Below, piece after piece: positions 27,162-36,270 of a DNA stretch of 64,000 bases (position 1 is the first letter of the stretch; the number at the start of each line of letters is the position of its first letter). This DNA comes from Verrucomicrobiota bacterium JB023 (GTDB taxonomy: Bacteria; Verrucomicrobiota; Verrucomicrobiia; Verrucomicrobiales; Akkermansiaceae). The translations under genes and the position numbers were made by a program. The notes under the pieces were generated by a model that saw only the letters and a list, made by a program, of their open reading frames with translations, was not told the origin of the DNA and ran no database searches. Where the stretch lies: positions 248,001 through 312,000 of the forward strand of contig JAUTCR010000005.1 of the NCBI GenBank assembly GCA_030673895.1, in the 5' to 3' direction.

Positions 27162-27695
27162 TCAAATTGACTCCCTCGATTCGTCATCATTTGGATTGGC
27201 CTCATTCTTTCGCAGCAAATTCGATAGAGCCTTGATGATAAGTCCGATACCACCCACGACGAATAACAGGGGGAACCAGATGCTATAGCCGGCGGCACGG
27301 GTGTCCACCTTAAGAATAGCCATTGACGTATTTTCTGGGTTAACCTTGCAAGTTACACGGTCGCCGACTTGATAGTTTTTCACGATAGCTTCCACCTTTT
27401 CTCGAGATTTTTTCCATCCTGATCCGCGCACTCCATATTGATCGGAAGTGTGGCGCTCTCCTTCGAACTCATAGCCAAACAAGACATCGAAGCGATAGTC
27501 CTTCTCGACGTTTTCTCCGATCTGCCGTTCTTCGACTTCACTCTTGAGAATCATCGCCGGAACAGAAGGCCACTCTGTCATTTCCTTGGCCCGAAGATAA
27601 GACCGGCCCAGCAGCCAAGTGAAGATCCCCCCTGCCAAGACGAGGGCGAGCCCGAGAACAATGAGATAAATGCTACCTGCCTTCGACGTTTGCAC
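27162..27695 (-). CDS. DUF3592 membrane protein
   Basis: A 177-residue protein starting with GTG. Two membrane helices (~8-28 IYLIVLGLALVLAGGIFTWLL and ~135-157 IWFPLLFVVGGIGLIIKAL) bracket a periplasmic beta domain with the DUF3592 hallmarks: the EWPSVPAMILKSEV strand (~41-54), FGYEFEGERHTSDQY (~73), and YQVGDRVTCKVNPENTSMAIL (~106-126). This domain is widespread in bacteria with no defined biochemical role. It is divergently oriented to the yqeY-ispD pair, 87 nt away. Confidence 0.85.
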   Translation of the reverse strand: MQTSKAGSIYLIVLGLALVLAGGIFTWLLGRSYLRAKEMTEWPSVPAMILKSEVEERQIGENVEKDYRFDVLFGYEFEGERHTSDQYGVRGSGWKKSREKVEAIVKNYQVGDRVTCKVNPENTSMAILKVDTRAAGYSIWFPLLFVVGGIGLIIKALSNLLRKNEANPNDDESRESI

Positions 27696-27782
27696 GCGCG
27701 AGATTAACCCTCGAGCCGCCCACGTCCACCTTCGCGGGAAAAAAAACTTTCGCTGCCTGCCTGCCCTTTTCAGACTAACGCC

Positions 27783-28238
27783 ATGGCAACTGTTGCTGAG
27801 ACCATTTCCGACGACTTGAAGACGGCCATGAAGGCCAAGGACACAAGAACGCTGTCCACCCTCCGTGCCCTCAAATCGGCAATCAAGAATGCCGCCATTG
27901 TGAAAGGCGGCGCGGACGGTGTCTTGGATGAAAAAGAGTCACTCGCCATCATCAGGAAACAAATCAAACAACGGCAAGACTCCATCGCCCAATTTGAATC
28001 CGCCGGGCGTCCCGAACTCGCCGAGACCGAGAAAGCGGAGATGGAGATTCTGGCGAAATACCTTCCCACCCCTCTCACCGAGGCGGAAATCGAGAAGGCT
28101 GTCGACGAAGCGATTGCCGAAACGGGCGCGAGCAGTCGGGCGGATATGGGCAAGGTGATGAAAGCTCTGCAGGAAAAGACCCAGGGCCGTGCCGATGGGA
28201 AGGTTCTCTCCCAAGCGGTTCAAAGCAAATTGGCATGA
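27783..28238 (+). CDS. yqeY: GatB/YqeY-domain protein
   Basis: A 151-residue cytoplasmic protein covering the whole YqeY family: DDLKTAMKAKDTRTLSTLRALKSAIKN at the N-terminus, IIRKQIKQRQDSIAQFESAGRPEL (~57-80), AEMEILAKYLP (~86), then the small helical C-terminal domain related to the tRNA-binding tail of GatB (MGKVMKALQEKTQGRADGKVLSQAV). The family is thought to act near tRNA or amidotransferase complexes but is poorly defined. Its stop overlaps the ispD start (ATGA, 28235-28238), so the two are translated from one message. Confidence 0.92.
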   Translation: MATVAETISDDLKTAMKAKDTRTLSTLRALKSAIKNAAIVKGGADGVLDEKESLAIIRKQIKQRQDSIAQFESAGRPELAETEKAEMEILAKYLPTPLTEAEIEKAVDEAIAETGASSRADMGKVMKALQEKTQGRADGKVLSQAVQSKLA

Positions 28239-28909
28239 CCGCAGCGATCATCGTCGCCGCAGGTTCATCCCGCCGGATGGGCTTTGATAAATTGATGGCC
28301 CAGCTCTCCTCGCGGACCGTTTTGGAACACTCAATCGAAGCCTTCCTAACATGCGCCGATATTGACGAGGTGATCGTGGTCACTGACGAATCCCGCTTCT
28401 CGAGACTCGTCCTTGACCAAAGCCAAAAAAAGGTTCGTCGCGTCGAGGGAGGGAACGAGCGGCAGGACTCCGTGCTCAATGGCCTGCTCTCGCTTGGGAG
28501 CGACGTTGAACAAGTCGCCATCCATGACGGAGCCCGTCCCATCGTCAATCCACTCTCAATCTCCAAAGTCTTGGCTGTCTCCGAGGAGATGGGAGCGGCC
28601 AGCTTGGCGCGACCTGTCACTGATACGCTTAAGAGGGCCGATACCAGCCAATTTGTGCAGGCTGCCGTCTCGCGCGAAAACCTTTGGGCGATGGAGACGC
28701 CCCAATGCTTCGAGCGCCGGCTCATCCTGGAAGCTTATCGCTTCGTTCAATCCAAAAGTCTTGAGGTGACGGACGAGGTGTCAGCTGTCGAGGCCATTGG
28801 TCATGCGGTTAAGCTCGTGATCAATGACCATCCCAATCCCAAGGTGACCTATCCCGGCGACTTGGAAATTGCCAGACTCCTAGGGCGGATTGATACCCCG
28901 ACCCGCTAG
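28235..28909 (+). CDS. ispD: 2-C-methyl-D-erythritol 4-phosphate cytidylyltransferase
   Basis: Transfers CMP from CTP to MEP, the third step of the non-mevalonate isoprenoid pathway in the cytoplasm. The 224-residue protein has the nucleotide-binding AAIIVAAGSSRRMGFDK motif (3-19), the GGNERQDSVLNGL motif (~73-85), IHDGARPIVNP (~95) and the ARPVTDTLKR segment (~128). Length is typical. No IspF fusion is present. It overlaps yqeY by 4 nt. A 337-nt gap follows before the next gene; no terminator was identified there. Confidence 0.94.
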   Translation: MTAAIIVAAGSSRRMGFDKLMAQLSSRTVLEHSIEAFLTCADIDEVIVVTDESRFSRLVLDQSQKKVRRVEGGNERQDSVLNGLLSLGSDVEQVAIHDGARPIVNPLSISKVLAVSEEMGAASLARPVTDTLKRADTSQFVQAAVSRENLWAMETPQCFERRLILEAYRFVQSKSLEVTDEVSAVEAIGHAVKLVINDHPNPKVTYPGDLEIARLLGRIDTPTR

Positions 28910-29246
28910 GCTCACCTTCACAGTCTCTAGCGACGACTTCTTAGCTCTCTTCGCAGGATAGCTGCGCTTCTAGCCACCTTATGGGCTAGTGCATTCCTTC
29001 GCTGGGAGATAAGCGGAGTCATCCAGGAGCTGTTCAACATCAATTCTAGGGCTTGGGCGAGCCCCCTGTGTTATCTTGCGTGATACCGTTCTGCAAGCTC
29101 ACCAGAAAACGGGGTAGAAGGGCCGCGCTAATTTGCTTGGTGCCTTTGGTGAATCTGAAGCTTGTAGAGGCTTGAAGCCACGGCACTCCTTAAGAGCTTT
29201 TAGAAGGCTTTTGAGGAGCGATGTCGGTGAACTTTGGCTCCTTAAT
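28910..29246. other. Intergenic region between ispD and the Ig-like protein
   Basis: No gene, tRNA or clear terminator seen. An open frame entering from 29133 continues into the downstream gene, but its first 38 codons look non-coding. The promoter of the secreted Ig-like protein presumably lies here; no convincing -35/-10 pair stood out. Confidence 0.4.
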
Positions 29247-31730
29247 ATGAAAGCAAAACAACAGTTTCTTTTTGCCGCCCAAGCGGCGTTATTCACGGCG
29301 ACTACCCTGTCAGGCGAACTCGTGGTTTACGAGGGATTCGACTACACGCTCGGGGAAAACATCTGGGCTCAGGACGGCGGCACCGGCTGGATGGGCAGCT
29401 GGGCCGGGACAGAGACAGATTCTAACAACGGTAGCCGGGGCTTGCCGGTGGTTGGCGAGGGCCTCAGCTTTGGCTCCTTGGCTGTCACCGGCGGTGCCTA
29501 TGTCCGTCCACAGCGCTACGGGAGCGCCGAGTCCAGCCGGGCAATTTCTGCGAGCGCACAAAGCGCTCTCACCGCTGACGCCACCACTATCTGGTTCAGC
29601 GTTCTCATGAGCGGCAATACCGGAGGCTCGGGAGGTGGATTTGCACCGAATTCCCATGGCGCAATCATCTTCAGTGACACTGAGCTGACGACCGCCAACC
29701 CAGGCTCGGCCCCACCAACCATCGCGGAGGGAGGCAACGGAATCGGTGTCTCGTTCGACGGCGTTCAGCAAGGAACAGCAGCGGACCTCGGCATTCATGG
29801 AATCAGCTACTCGGAGGGCGTGATCACGTCGGCGATTGAGGACAAACTGCTCACCGGTGACGGAACCGTCATGGTAGCCGGAAAAATCGATTGGGCTGCA
29901 AATGGTAGCAACGATGTGCTCAGCCTCTACCAAATTACGGATCCTGCACTGGCCTTGCCACAGCCGTTCTCGACCATCGAGGTGGATTTGGACCAATCGA
30001 CTTTCAATATTGTGGCGATTGCTCAGGGCCAAACTGAGATTTTCGATGAAATTCGCTTCGGAGAGAGCTTCGCAGATGTCTCTCCATCTGATCAGACGAA
30101 TCCAAGCTTGGTCAGCACCACACCTGCCAATGGAGCCGTCGATGTGGCAATCACCGACGATCTCGTAGCGACCTTTGATGAGACCATCAATCTGGGCACG
30201 ACGGGAGAGGTCACCCTTATCAATCTGGGCGACTCCAGCGAGATAGTGATTTCTCTCGCGGAAGAGGAAGAAGATGGCGAACTCACAGTTTCCGGTTCGG
30301 ATCTGATCATCAATCCTCCCGTCAATCTGGAGCTAGGGGCTCAGTATGCAGTGCAGATTGACGCGGATCTCCTGCTCGATGCCGCCGGCAACTCCTTTGC
30401 CGGTATCGCAGACACGACGACGTGGGTCTTCACGACGGATTCCAGTGACATCTACCCGCCGTCGCCTGATCCGATGACCTTCGCTATCGCTCCGACGGCA
30501 ACGTCCCATAGCGAAATCACAATGACCTCCACCACTGCCGAGGACATCAATCCGGTCGAGTATCTCTTTACCAATGTGACTCTCGGCACGGACAGTGGCT
30601 GGCAAGCAAGCCCGACTTACACCGCGACCGGCCTGGATGCTGACACCCCCTACTCCTTCACCGTAACCGCGCGCGACACCTCCGCCAACTTCGTGGAGAC
30701 AGCGGCCTCCGCTGCAGAGACCGCCTGGACCTTCCCTGAGGTAACAGGTGACGAGATCATCGCCACCGTCTTCGCAGGGAGAAGCATCTCCGGCCTGACG
30801 GCAACGATTCCAGACTTCACCGTTAATGGAGTCGAGGATCCGGGGAGCCTGACCGTTGAACCTATCGAAGGCAGCTCGGTGACCGTCAACGCTCTCTTCG
30901 ACACCGCCGCTGCTCAGAATCACCTGGCGCCGCAAACCAACATCAATAGCGCGCACTGGCAATTTGACTTGCCTTTGGTCGTCGGCTCCGAGGCGGTCAC
31001 ACTTGGTGACATTGAGCTTTATGTGCGAAGCTTCAGCGGTAGCGGAGTGTGGAAGGTGACCCAGCAAGGAAATGGTTTGCAGGACCACTACTTCACCATC
31101 GAGCTCTTCGATGCGTCACTGACCTCTCTCGGTTCCCAGCAAATCTTTGCCACCGAGGGCTCTCAATACGATTACGACGCGACCTTCAACTTCGCAAAAG
31201 GCATCGAGCTGAGCGCCAATCAGACCTACACCCTCAACGTCCTGGTCAGCGGTCTGGATCCCGCCGAGCCAGCCAATGCAGGCAACTACGTTGGTCTCGA
31301 TGCGATCCGCGTTCTGACGGAAGAAGCCTCGGCCTCATCGCCATTCGCAGATTGGCTTTCCGCTAACTTCCCTGGCGAGACAGATGAAACGATTGTCGGA
31401 CCCAACGCGGACCCCGACGGTGACGGCATCGACAATCTGGCAGAATATGCCTTGAACTCACTCCCGAACGACTCGACCAGCCAGCCAGCCATCACGGTCA
31501 CGACCGATGACACGGAGGTCTCTATCAGTTACCCAACCGTCGCGGCAGCCACTGATGTGAGCTACACCGTTCAATGGTCGACGGACTTGGAGAACTGGTT
31601 CACTGAGGGAATCACCGAAACCCTCGATCCTGACCCAGCTGAAGATGCTGACTTCCCCGTCATTAAAGCAAGCCTCGCGAGGGAGACCGACGACGCCAAA
31701 TTCATGCGTGTTCTGATCGAACAGCTTTAA
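29247..31730 (+). CDS. Large secreted Ig-like/LamG-type protein
   Basis: An 827-residue protein. The ATG at 29247 is chosen because it starts a signal peptide (MKAKQQFLFAAQAALFTATTLSG); the upstream extension is not signal-like. Residues ~25-280 look like a LamG-type beta sandwich (VYEGFDYTLGENIWAQDGG at the start). Residues ~283-397 form an SbsA-type Ig-like domain with the STTPANGAVDVAITDDLVATFDE start and a TTWVF end. Residues ~400-490 are fibronectin-III-like, and a further beta domain follows. A calcium-type motif DPDGDGIDNLAEYALN (~721-736) leads into a C-terminal domain (SYTVQWSTDLENW) common in verrucomicrobial exoproteins. Probably a surface or exported adhesin, or a carrier for polysaccharide binding; no catalytic domain seen. 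It is closed by a strong terminator. Confidence 0.82.
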   Translation: MKAKQQFLFAAQAALFTATTLSGELVVYEGFDYTLGENIWAQDGGTGWMGSWAGTETDSNNGSRGLPVVGEGLSFGSLAVTGGAYVRPQRYGSAESSRAISASAQSALTADATTIWFSVLMSGNTGGSGGGFAPNSHGAIIFSDTELTTANPGSAPPTIAEGGNGIGVSFDGVQQGTAADLGIHGISYSEGVITSAIEDKLLTGDGTVMVAGKIDWAANGSNDVLSLYQITDPALALPQPFSTIEVDLDQSTFNIVAIAQGQTEIFDEIRFGESFADVSPSDQTNPSLVSTTPANGAVDVAITDDLVATFDETINLGTTGEVTLINLGDSSEIVISLAEEEEDGELTVSGSDLIINPPVNLELGAQYAVQIDADLLLDAAGNSFAGIADTTTWVFTTDSSDIYPPSPDPMTFAIAPTATSHSEITMTSTTAEDINPVEYLFTNVTLGTDSGWQASPTYTATGLDADTPYSFTVTARDTSANFVETAASAAETAWTFPEVTGDEIIATVFAGRSISGLTATIPDFTVNGVEDPGSLTVEPIEGSSVTVNALFDTAAAQNHLAPQTNINSAHWQFDLPLVVGSEAVTLGDIELYVRSFSGSGVWKVTQQGNGLQDHYFTIELFDASLTSLGSQQIFATEGSQYDYDATFNFAKGIELSANQTYTLNVLVSGLDPAEPANAGNYVGLDAIRVLTEEASASSPFADWLSANFPGETDETIVGPNADPDGDGIDNLAEYALNSLPNDSTSQPAITVTTDDTEVSISYPTVAAATDVSYTVQWSTDLENWFTEGITETLDPDPAEDADFPVIKASLARETDDAKFMRVLIEQL

Positions 31731-31754
31731 TCTTCTTGGAAGATTCACGAGTAG

Positions 31755-31792
31755 CGCCGCTCTGGAGAGATCGTCCAGAGCGGCGTTTTTTT
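31755..31792 (+). terminator. Strong intrinsic terminator after the Ig-like gene
   Basis: A perfect 12-bp GC-rich stem (CGCCGCTCTGGA at 31755-31766, its complement at 31774-31785) with a 7-nt loop, followed by seven T. It sits 25 nt after the stop codon. Confidence 0.95.
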
Positions 31793-31985
31793 GCACACCA
31801 TTATGCAGTCCCTCTTTTCAGGTCACCTCTCTCTGCACTCTCAGTGATCAATCGAAAAGCCTTGCGGTGCTTGCTTTGGCTAAGTCCGCGAAGAGAGCAA
31901 GATAACGAAGACTCTCTGGCTCACGGCCTTTCGCCGCGAGAAGCAGGCACGAGGCAGGGCCGATCTCGTCGTCCGCCTGGCCACG

Positions 31986-32016
31986 AAAAAGCCCCCATCC
32001 GTCACCGGAGGGGGCT
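31986..32016 (-). terminator. Intrinsic terminator of the mcsA-mcsB-clpC operon
   Basis: On the minus strand AGCCCCC and GGGGGCT (32016-32010 and 31996-31990) form a stem extended by TCCG/CGGA with a bulge, followed by a run of T (AAAAA on the plus strand at 31986-31990). It lies 37 nt beyond the clpC stop codon. Confidence 0.9.
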
Positions 32017-32052
32017 CGATCAAATGATTAAAGTTGGGCTTAGAAGGACTCC

Positions 32053-34560
32053 TTAGACCGCAGCTTCTTCAGCCTTTCCCTTTCCTTCTTTGCTTTCGAA
32101 GCTGAGCTCCTTCGCATCGTCCTCGCGGGTTGCGACGACCTCATCGCCGTTTTTGACTTCGCCGCGAAGAATCGCCTCGGCAAGAGGATCTTCAAGGTAG
32201 CGCTCCACAGCGCGACGCATTGGTCGGGCGCCGTAGTCGGAGTCATACCCCTTCTCGATCAGGTAATCGCGAGCTTCGGCCGAGAGAGTGAGGCTGATCT
32301 CGCGCTCTTCGAGCCGCTTGAGCAATTTCGAAATCTCAAGGTCCACGATGCGGGAGAGAGCTGCCTTCTCAAGGAGATTGAAGACCACCATATCGTCCAA
32401 ACGATTCAGAAATTCAGGACGGAAGTGCTTTTTCGCCTGATCGATGATCTTGGCCTTCATTCCCTCGAAGTCACCTTCATCCGAGGACATCGCACCGAAG
32501 CCGAGCGAGGTCTGCTTCTTGATGGTGGAGGCTCCAACATTCGAGGTGAGAATGATGATGGTATTCCGGAAGTCGATCTTGCGTCCCTGACTGTCTGTCA
32601 AAGTTCCCTCTTCCAAGATCTGCAGGAGCAGATTCATGACGTCGGGGTGAGCTTTCTCGACCTCATCGAAGAGGACTACTGAATAAGGCTTCCTTCTCAC
32701 CGCCTCGGAGAGCTGCCCGCCCTCCTCGTGACCGACGTAGCCGGGAGGCGAACCGATCAGACGGCTGGAAGTGAATTTCTCCATGTATTCAGACATGTCC
32801 AACTGGATGAGCGCATCGGCATCGCCGAACATGAACTCAGCCAGATTGCGAGCCAGGTAGGTCTTACCAACACCAGTTGGCCCCAGGAAGAGGAAGGAGC
32901 CGATGGGGCGACGCGGGTCCTTGAGGTCAGCTCGAGAACGACGGAGTGCCTTGGAAATTGCTTCGACGGCAGCGTTTTGGCCAATCACCGTATCCTTGAG
33001 GTCGTCTTCCATCCGCAGGAGTTTGGCGGTTTCCTTCTCCTCCATGCGCTGGAGAGGGACTCCGGTCCACTTCGAGACCACAGCCATCATATCGTCCTCT
33101 TCCACATCGACGATTTTTTCTTCAGAGTCTGCTTTCCACTCGGTGATGATGTCATCGAGCTCTTTCTTGGTCTGCTTCTCTTCATCGCGAAGGGAAGCCG
33201 CCCGCTCGAAGTCCTGGTCATTGATGGCCTCGACCTTCTCCCGGTTGATTTCCTCAATGCGGACCTCCAGGCTTTTGATTTCCGGAGGACGGGTCAGCGT
33301 GCCAATCCGAGCCCGCGCACCTGCTTCGTCGACGATGTCGATGGCCTTATCAGGCAGATAACGGTCGGTGAGGTAACGGGCACTCAACTTGACCGCACCC
33401 TCGATCGCATCCTCGGTGTATCGGACTTTGTGGTGGGACTCATATTTATCCTGAATCCCTTTAAGAATCGAGATGGCATCCTCAACGGAGGGCTCCTCGA
33501 CTTTCACCTTCTGGAAGCGCCGCTCGAGGGCGGAATCCTTCTCGATGAAGCGGCGGAACTCGTTGAGCGTGGTCGCGCCGACACACTGCATCTCACCCCG
33601 GCTGAGAGCGGGCTTGATGATGTTGGACGCATCCATAGCGCCTTCAGCCGAGCCTGCGCCCACAATGGTGTGCAGCTCGTCAATGAAGAGGATCACATTA
33701 CCGACCTTCCGAATCTCATCCATAACGGCTTTAATGCGCTCCTCAAACTGGCCGCGGTATTTTGTTCCCGCCACCATCAAGGCCAGATCCAGGGTAATCA
33801 CCTTCTTGTCGCGGAGAATTTCCGGCACATTGCCGAGCACGACTTCCTGAGCCAGACCTTCGACGATCGCCGTCTTCCCCACCCCGGCCTCACCGACCAA
33901 GACAGGATTGTTCTTTGTCCGGCGACAAAGGATTTGGATGACCCGCTCAATCTCAGAGGCCCGGCCAATCACCGGGTCGAGGGCCCCATCGCGGGCCAGC
34001 TTGGTCAGGTCGCGTCCGAAGGCTTTCAGCGCGGGTGTTTTGCTCTTTCCTTCCTCCTCTTCCTCGTCATCGACGTCCTCGGCTTCGAAATCATCGAAGT
34101 CATCATCATCGTCATCGGGGTCGAAATTGGGGTTAATCTCCGCGAGCACTTCATTACGAGTGCTCTGAATATCAACATCGAGGCGCTGCAAGACGCGGGC
34201 GGCAATGCCTTCGCCCTCACGGAGCAGACCGAGAAGCAGATGCTCGGTCCCTACATAGGAATGATTGAGGGCCTTGGCCTCCTTATTGGCCAACGCCAGA
34301 ACTTTCTTCACGCGAGGCGTATAGGCGACGCTTCCGCTGATTTTAGTATCCGGACCTGTTCCGACTTCTTTTTCAACCTCCATACGGACGGTTTCCAAGT
34401 CCAGACCCAGTCTTTCCAGCACGCTGACAGCGACGCCCTGCCCCAGCTTGATCAGTCCCAGAAGAAGGTGCTCGGTCCCCACATAATTGTGGTTGAATCG
34501 ATCCGCTTCTTTCCGGGCAAGGGCCAGCACTTGCTGGGCTCTGGGTGTAAAATTATTCAT
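32053..34560 (-). CDS. clpC: ATP-dependent Clp protease ATPase subunit ClpC
   Basis: A HSP100 unfoldase that feeds proteins to ClpP; in McsB-containing bacteria it recognises phosphoarginine-marked substrates through its N-domain. The start is set at [10 protein letters not shown] (34560), the canonical Clp-N beginning; the longer frame upstream overlaps mcsB. The 835-residue protein has two Clp-N repeats ([16 protein letters not shown] ~27 and [16 protein letters not shown] ~103), D1 with [13 protein letters not shown], a UVR/M-domain ([21 protein letters not shown]), and D2 with [14 protein letters not shown] and its sensor motifs. Odd: a run of Asp/Glu (~147-170) between the N-domain and D1, longer and more acidic than usual. 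Third gene of the operon, overlapping mcsB by 8 nt and followed by a terminator. Confidence 0.97.
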   Translation of the reverse strand: MNNFTPRAQQVLALARKEADRFNHNYVGTEHLLLGLIKLGQGVAVSVLERLGLDLETVRMEVEKEVGTGPDTKISGSVAYTPRVKKVLALANKEAKALNHSYVGTEHLLLGLLREGEGIAARVLQRLDVDIQSTRNEVLAEINPNFDPDDDDDDFDDFEAEDVDDEEEEEGKSKTPALKAFGRDLTKLARDGALDPVIGRASEIERVIQILCRRTKNNPVLVGEAGVGKTAIVEGLAQEVVLGNVPEILRDKKVITLDLALMVAGTKYRGQFEERIKAVMDEIRKVGNVILFIDELHTIVGAGSAEGAMDASNIIKPALSRGEMQCVGATTLNEFRRFIEKDSALERRFQKVKVEEPSVEDAISILKGIQDKYESHHKVRYTEDAIEGAVKLSARYLTDRYLPDKAIDIVDEAGARARIGTLTRPPEIKSLEVRIEEINREKVEAINDQDFERAASLRDEEKQTKKELDDIITEWKADSEEKIVDVEEDDMMAVVSKWTGVPLQRMEEKETAKLLRMEDDLKDTVIGQNAAVEAISKALRRSRADLKDPRRPIGSFLFLGPTGVGKTYLARNLAEFMFGDADALIQLDMSEYMEKFTSSRLIGSPPGYVGHEEGGQLSEAVRRKPYSVVLFDEVEKAHPDVMNLLLQILEEGTLTDSQGRKIDFRNTIIILTSNVGASTIKKQTSLGFGAMSSDEGDFEGMKAKIIDQAKKHFRPEFLNRLDDMVVFNLLEKAALSRIVDLEISKLLKRLEEREISLTLSAEARDYLIEKGYDSDYGARPMRRAVERYLEDPLAEAILRGEVKNGDEVVATREDDAKELSFESKEGKGKAEEAAV

Positions 34561-35680
34561 GGTCTCTTTCTCCGGGGTATCCCCCGTTATCAGGTTTGAG
34601 TTTACCAATAGCAGGGGGTTGAAGACTTTGCAACCTGCCGCGGATGATTTCAGCTCGAATCGCGTCGCGCAAACCTGCATCAAGTTTACGTCCGGCATGC
34701 AGTTGAAGATGGGCGGGCTGAATATCCATCAGAAGCAAATCACAAGTCCGTAGGACGCCATCATCCTCGAACAATCCGAGTTCCGCGCCTAGTCTGAGGA
34801 GGGATAGCAGGTTGAGTGCCTCCTTTGAGGCGATGGTGTAAGAATACTTGAGAACCCCGTATGCACGGCCTACCCGGTCGAGGATCATGTCAGGATCCTT
34901 CTCGACGAGACGCTGCCTCGCGTTCAGCTCATAGGTCTCGACGTCACCGATCACCCGCTCTAGCCGGGTGATGATTTCGTCCTCGGATTCTCCCAAGGTC
35001 GATTGGTTCGAAATCTGGAAAAGATTGCCCAGAGACTCCGTCCCTTCTCCAAAGAAGCCCCTGACCGCGAAGCGCATCCGGGCGACTCCTTGCAAGGTCG
35101 GCCCCGCCTCATCGGACAAAACGAGTCCCGGCAAGTGCAACATCGCCGAAGCCCGCATCCCGGTGCCCACATTGGTCGGGCAAGCGGTCAAGTAACCGAG
35201 GCGAGTATCAAAGGCCAGGGGAAGAGATTCCGAGAGCTTGTCCTCAATCTTGACCAGTCCCTCATGGGCCTCCCGAATCTTCAGACCCGAGCGGATAGCC
35301 TGCATGCGCAGATGGTCCTCTTCATTGACCATGAAGCTGTAGGTCTGTTTGCGGTTGACGATGGTCGCACTCCCCTCTCCCCGGGCAGCCTGTTCGCGGC
35401 TGATCAGATGGCGTTCGACAAGCACCTGCTTCTGGACCGAAGTCAGCTCATCAAGGGACTGGGAAAACGCGTCCTTCATCTCGCTCAAGCCCTCCACCGC
35501 TGGCCGGACGGAATTGAGAACGTCGATGCGATTGCTTTTGTCCGCCCACCCCGGAAACGGCTTGGCTTCAATATTACGGGCAAGGCGAACCCGGCTCGTC
35601 ACCACCACTGAGGAGCCATCTCCCTTCCCTCCCGACATCCAATCAGCCGGGTGCTTCAACAACGTTTTGAATCTCATCAT
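34553..35680 (-). CDS. mcsB: Protein arginine kinase McsB
   Basis: An ATP:guanido phosphotransferase-fold kinase that phosphorylates arginine residues of proteins and so marks them for ClpC-ClpP. The 375-residue protein keeps the family motifs: [12 protein letters not shown] (~26-37), the [11 protein letters not shown] loop (~118-128), the [13 protein letters not shown] nucleotide-binding block (~166-178), and near the C-terminus an RDAIRA sequence fitting the RDxxRA phosphoarginine-binding site. The phosphagen-kinase N-domain of animal arginine kinases is missing, as expected for McsB. It overlaps mcsA by 4 nt and clpC by 8 nt, so the three proteins are made from one coupled message. Confidence 0.95.
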   Translation of the reverse strand: MMRFKTLLKHPADWMSGGKGDGSSVVVTSRVRLARNIEAKPFPGWADKSNRIDVLNSVRPAVEGLSEMKDAFSQSLDELTSVQKQVLVERHLISREQAARGEGSATIVNRKQTYSFMVNEEDHLRMQAIRSGLKIREAHEGLVKIEDKLSESLPLAFDTRLGYLTACPTNVGTGMRASAMLHLPGLVLSDEAGPTLQGVARMRFAVRGFFGEGTESLGNLFQISNQSTLGESEDEIITRLERVIGDVETYELNARQRLVEKDPDMILDRVGRAYGVLKYSYTIASKEALNLLSLLRLGAELGLFEDDGVLRTCDLLLMDIQPAHLQLHAGRKLDAGLRDAIRAEIIRGRLQSLQPPAIGKLKPDNGGYPGERDHE

Positions 35681-36165
35681 TTGGCAAGCTCCTCCTCTTT
35701 CTCGAGCTCAAGGATCTCATCTCGCAGACGAGCGGCCTCCTCGAACTTTTCTTTCCCAATCATCTCTTCCAGCTCGCCTTTCAGCCGCATCAAGCGCGCC
35801 TGCAGAAGCTCCCCGCCCCTTGCTCCGACCGGCATCCTCCCTTTGTGGATCACCCCCCGGTGCATATTGGGCAGGCGACTATCCAACTCATCCGGAAAAA
35901 TCTGGTAACAATGGCTGCATCCCAGACGCCCCACCTGCTGGAACTTTTGCCTCGTGAAGCCACAGACCGGGCAAGTATCCTGCTGCCCGGAGGCCGGACT
36001 CAGCGCACTCGGTCCCATGACCGCGTCCGCGAGGCCAAAGCCGTCGAGATCGAGGATCCCCTTCTTTTCCGCGCAAGCTTCACAAAGGGACATCTTCTTC
36101 ATCTGCCCGTCCACGAGCTGGGTGAAATGCACGGTTGCCTTTTCGCCACAGTTTTCACAGTCCAT
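35677..36165 (-). CDS. mcsA: McsB activator McsA (zinc-finger/UVR protein)
   Basis: The adaptor that binds and activates the arginine kinase McsB. The 162-residue protein has four CxxC pairs, CENC (3-6), CEAC, CPVC and CSHC, arranged as two zinc fingers, and a C-terminal UVR motif (LKGELEEMIGKEKFEEAARLRDEI, ~128-152) of the UvrB/UvrC type, which mediates contacts with Clp ATPases. First gene of mcsA-mcsB-clpC. The usual Firmicutes regulator CtsR is not adjacent; instead the leader carries two consecutive inverted repeats ending almost at the start codon. Confidence 0.94.
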   Translation of the reverse strand: MDCENCGEKATVHFTQLVDGQMKKMSLCEACAEKKGILDLDGFGLADAVMGPSALSPASGQQDTCPVCGFTRQKFQQVGRLGCSHCYQIFPDELDSRLPNMHRGVIHKGRMPVGARGGELLQARLMRLKGELEEMIGKEKFEEAARLRDEILELEKEEELAK

Positions 36166-36166
36166 T

Positions 36167-36215
36167 GCAAAAGGAGGTTAGCCCTCCCTTTGCGGATTTC
36201 GAAAAGAAAATCCGC
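36167..36215 (-). promoter_or_regulatory. Double inverted repeat in the mcsA leader
   Basis: On the minus strand two hairpins follow each other: GCGGATTT with AAATCCGC (8-bp perfect arms, 36215-36192) and GCAAAGGGAGG with CCTCCTTTTGC (11-bp arms with one G-U, 36193-36167). They share two bases, and the second ends one nucleotide before the mcsA ATG. The only purine-rich Shine-Dalgarno-like sequence (GGGAGG) is buried in the second stem. This could control translation of the operon; the first hairpin could alternatively end ilvE transcription, although it has no T tract. Confidence 0.5.
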
Positions 36216-36270
36216 GCCATGCCTCCAGATTTCGCTCCGAGCCCTCCCCCTATAGGGAGTTCTTGACCTC

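Noticed and set aside
28910-29246. A tRNA or small RNA in the gap after ispD
   Set aside because: No cloverleaf, no CCA-type end and no GTTCRANYC-like arm could be found by eye.
32728-34599. A 623-codon open frame on the plus strand opposite clpC
   Set aside because: It lies antisense to an unmistakable ClpC gene in the same register; codon bias of clpC keeps the opposite strand free of stops. The translation has no domain or signal features.
36216-36270. CIRCE or CtsR operator upstream of mcsA
   Set aside because: Neither TTAGCACTC-N9-GAGTGCTAA nor the GGTCAAA heptad repeats are present.
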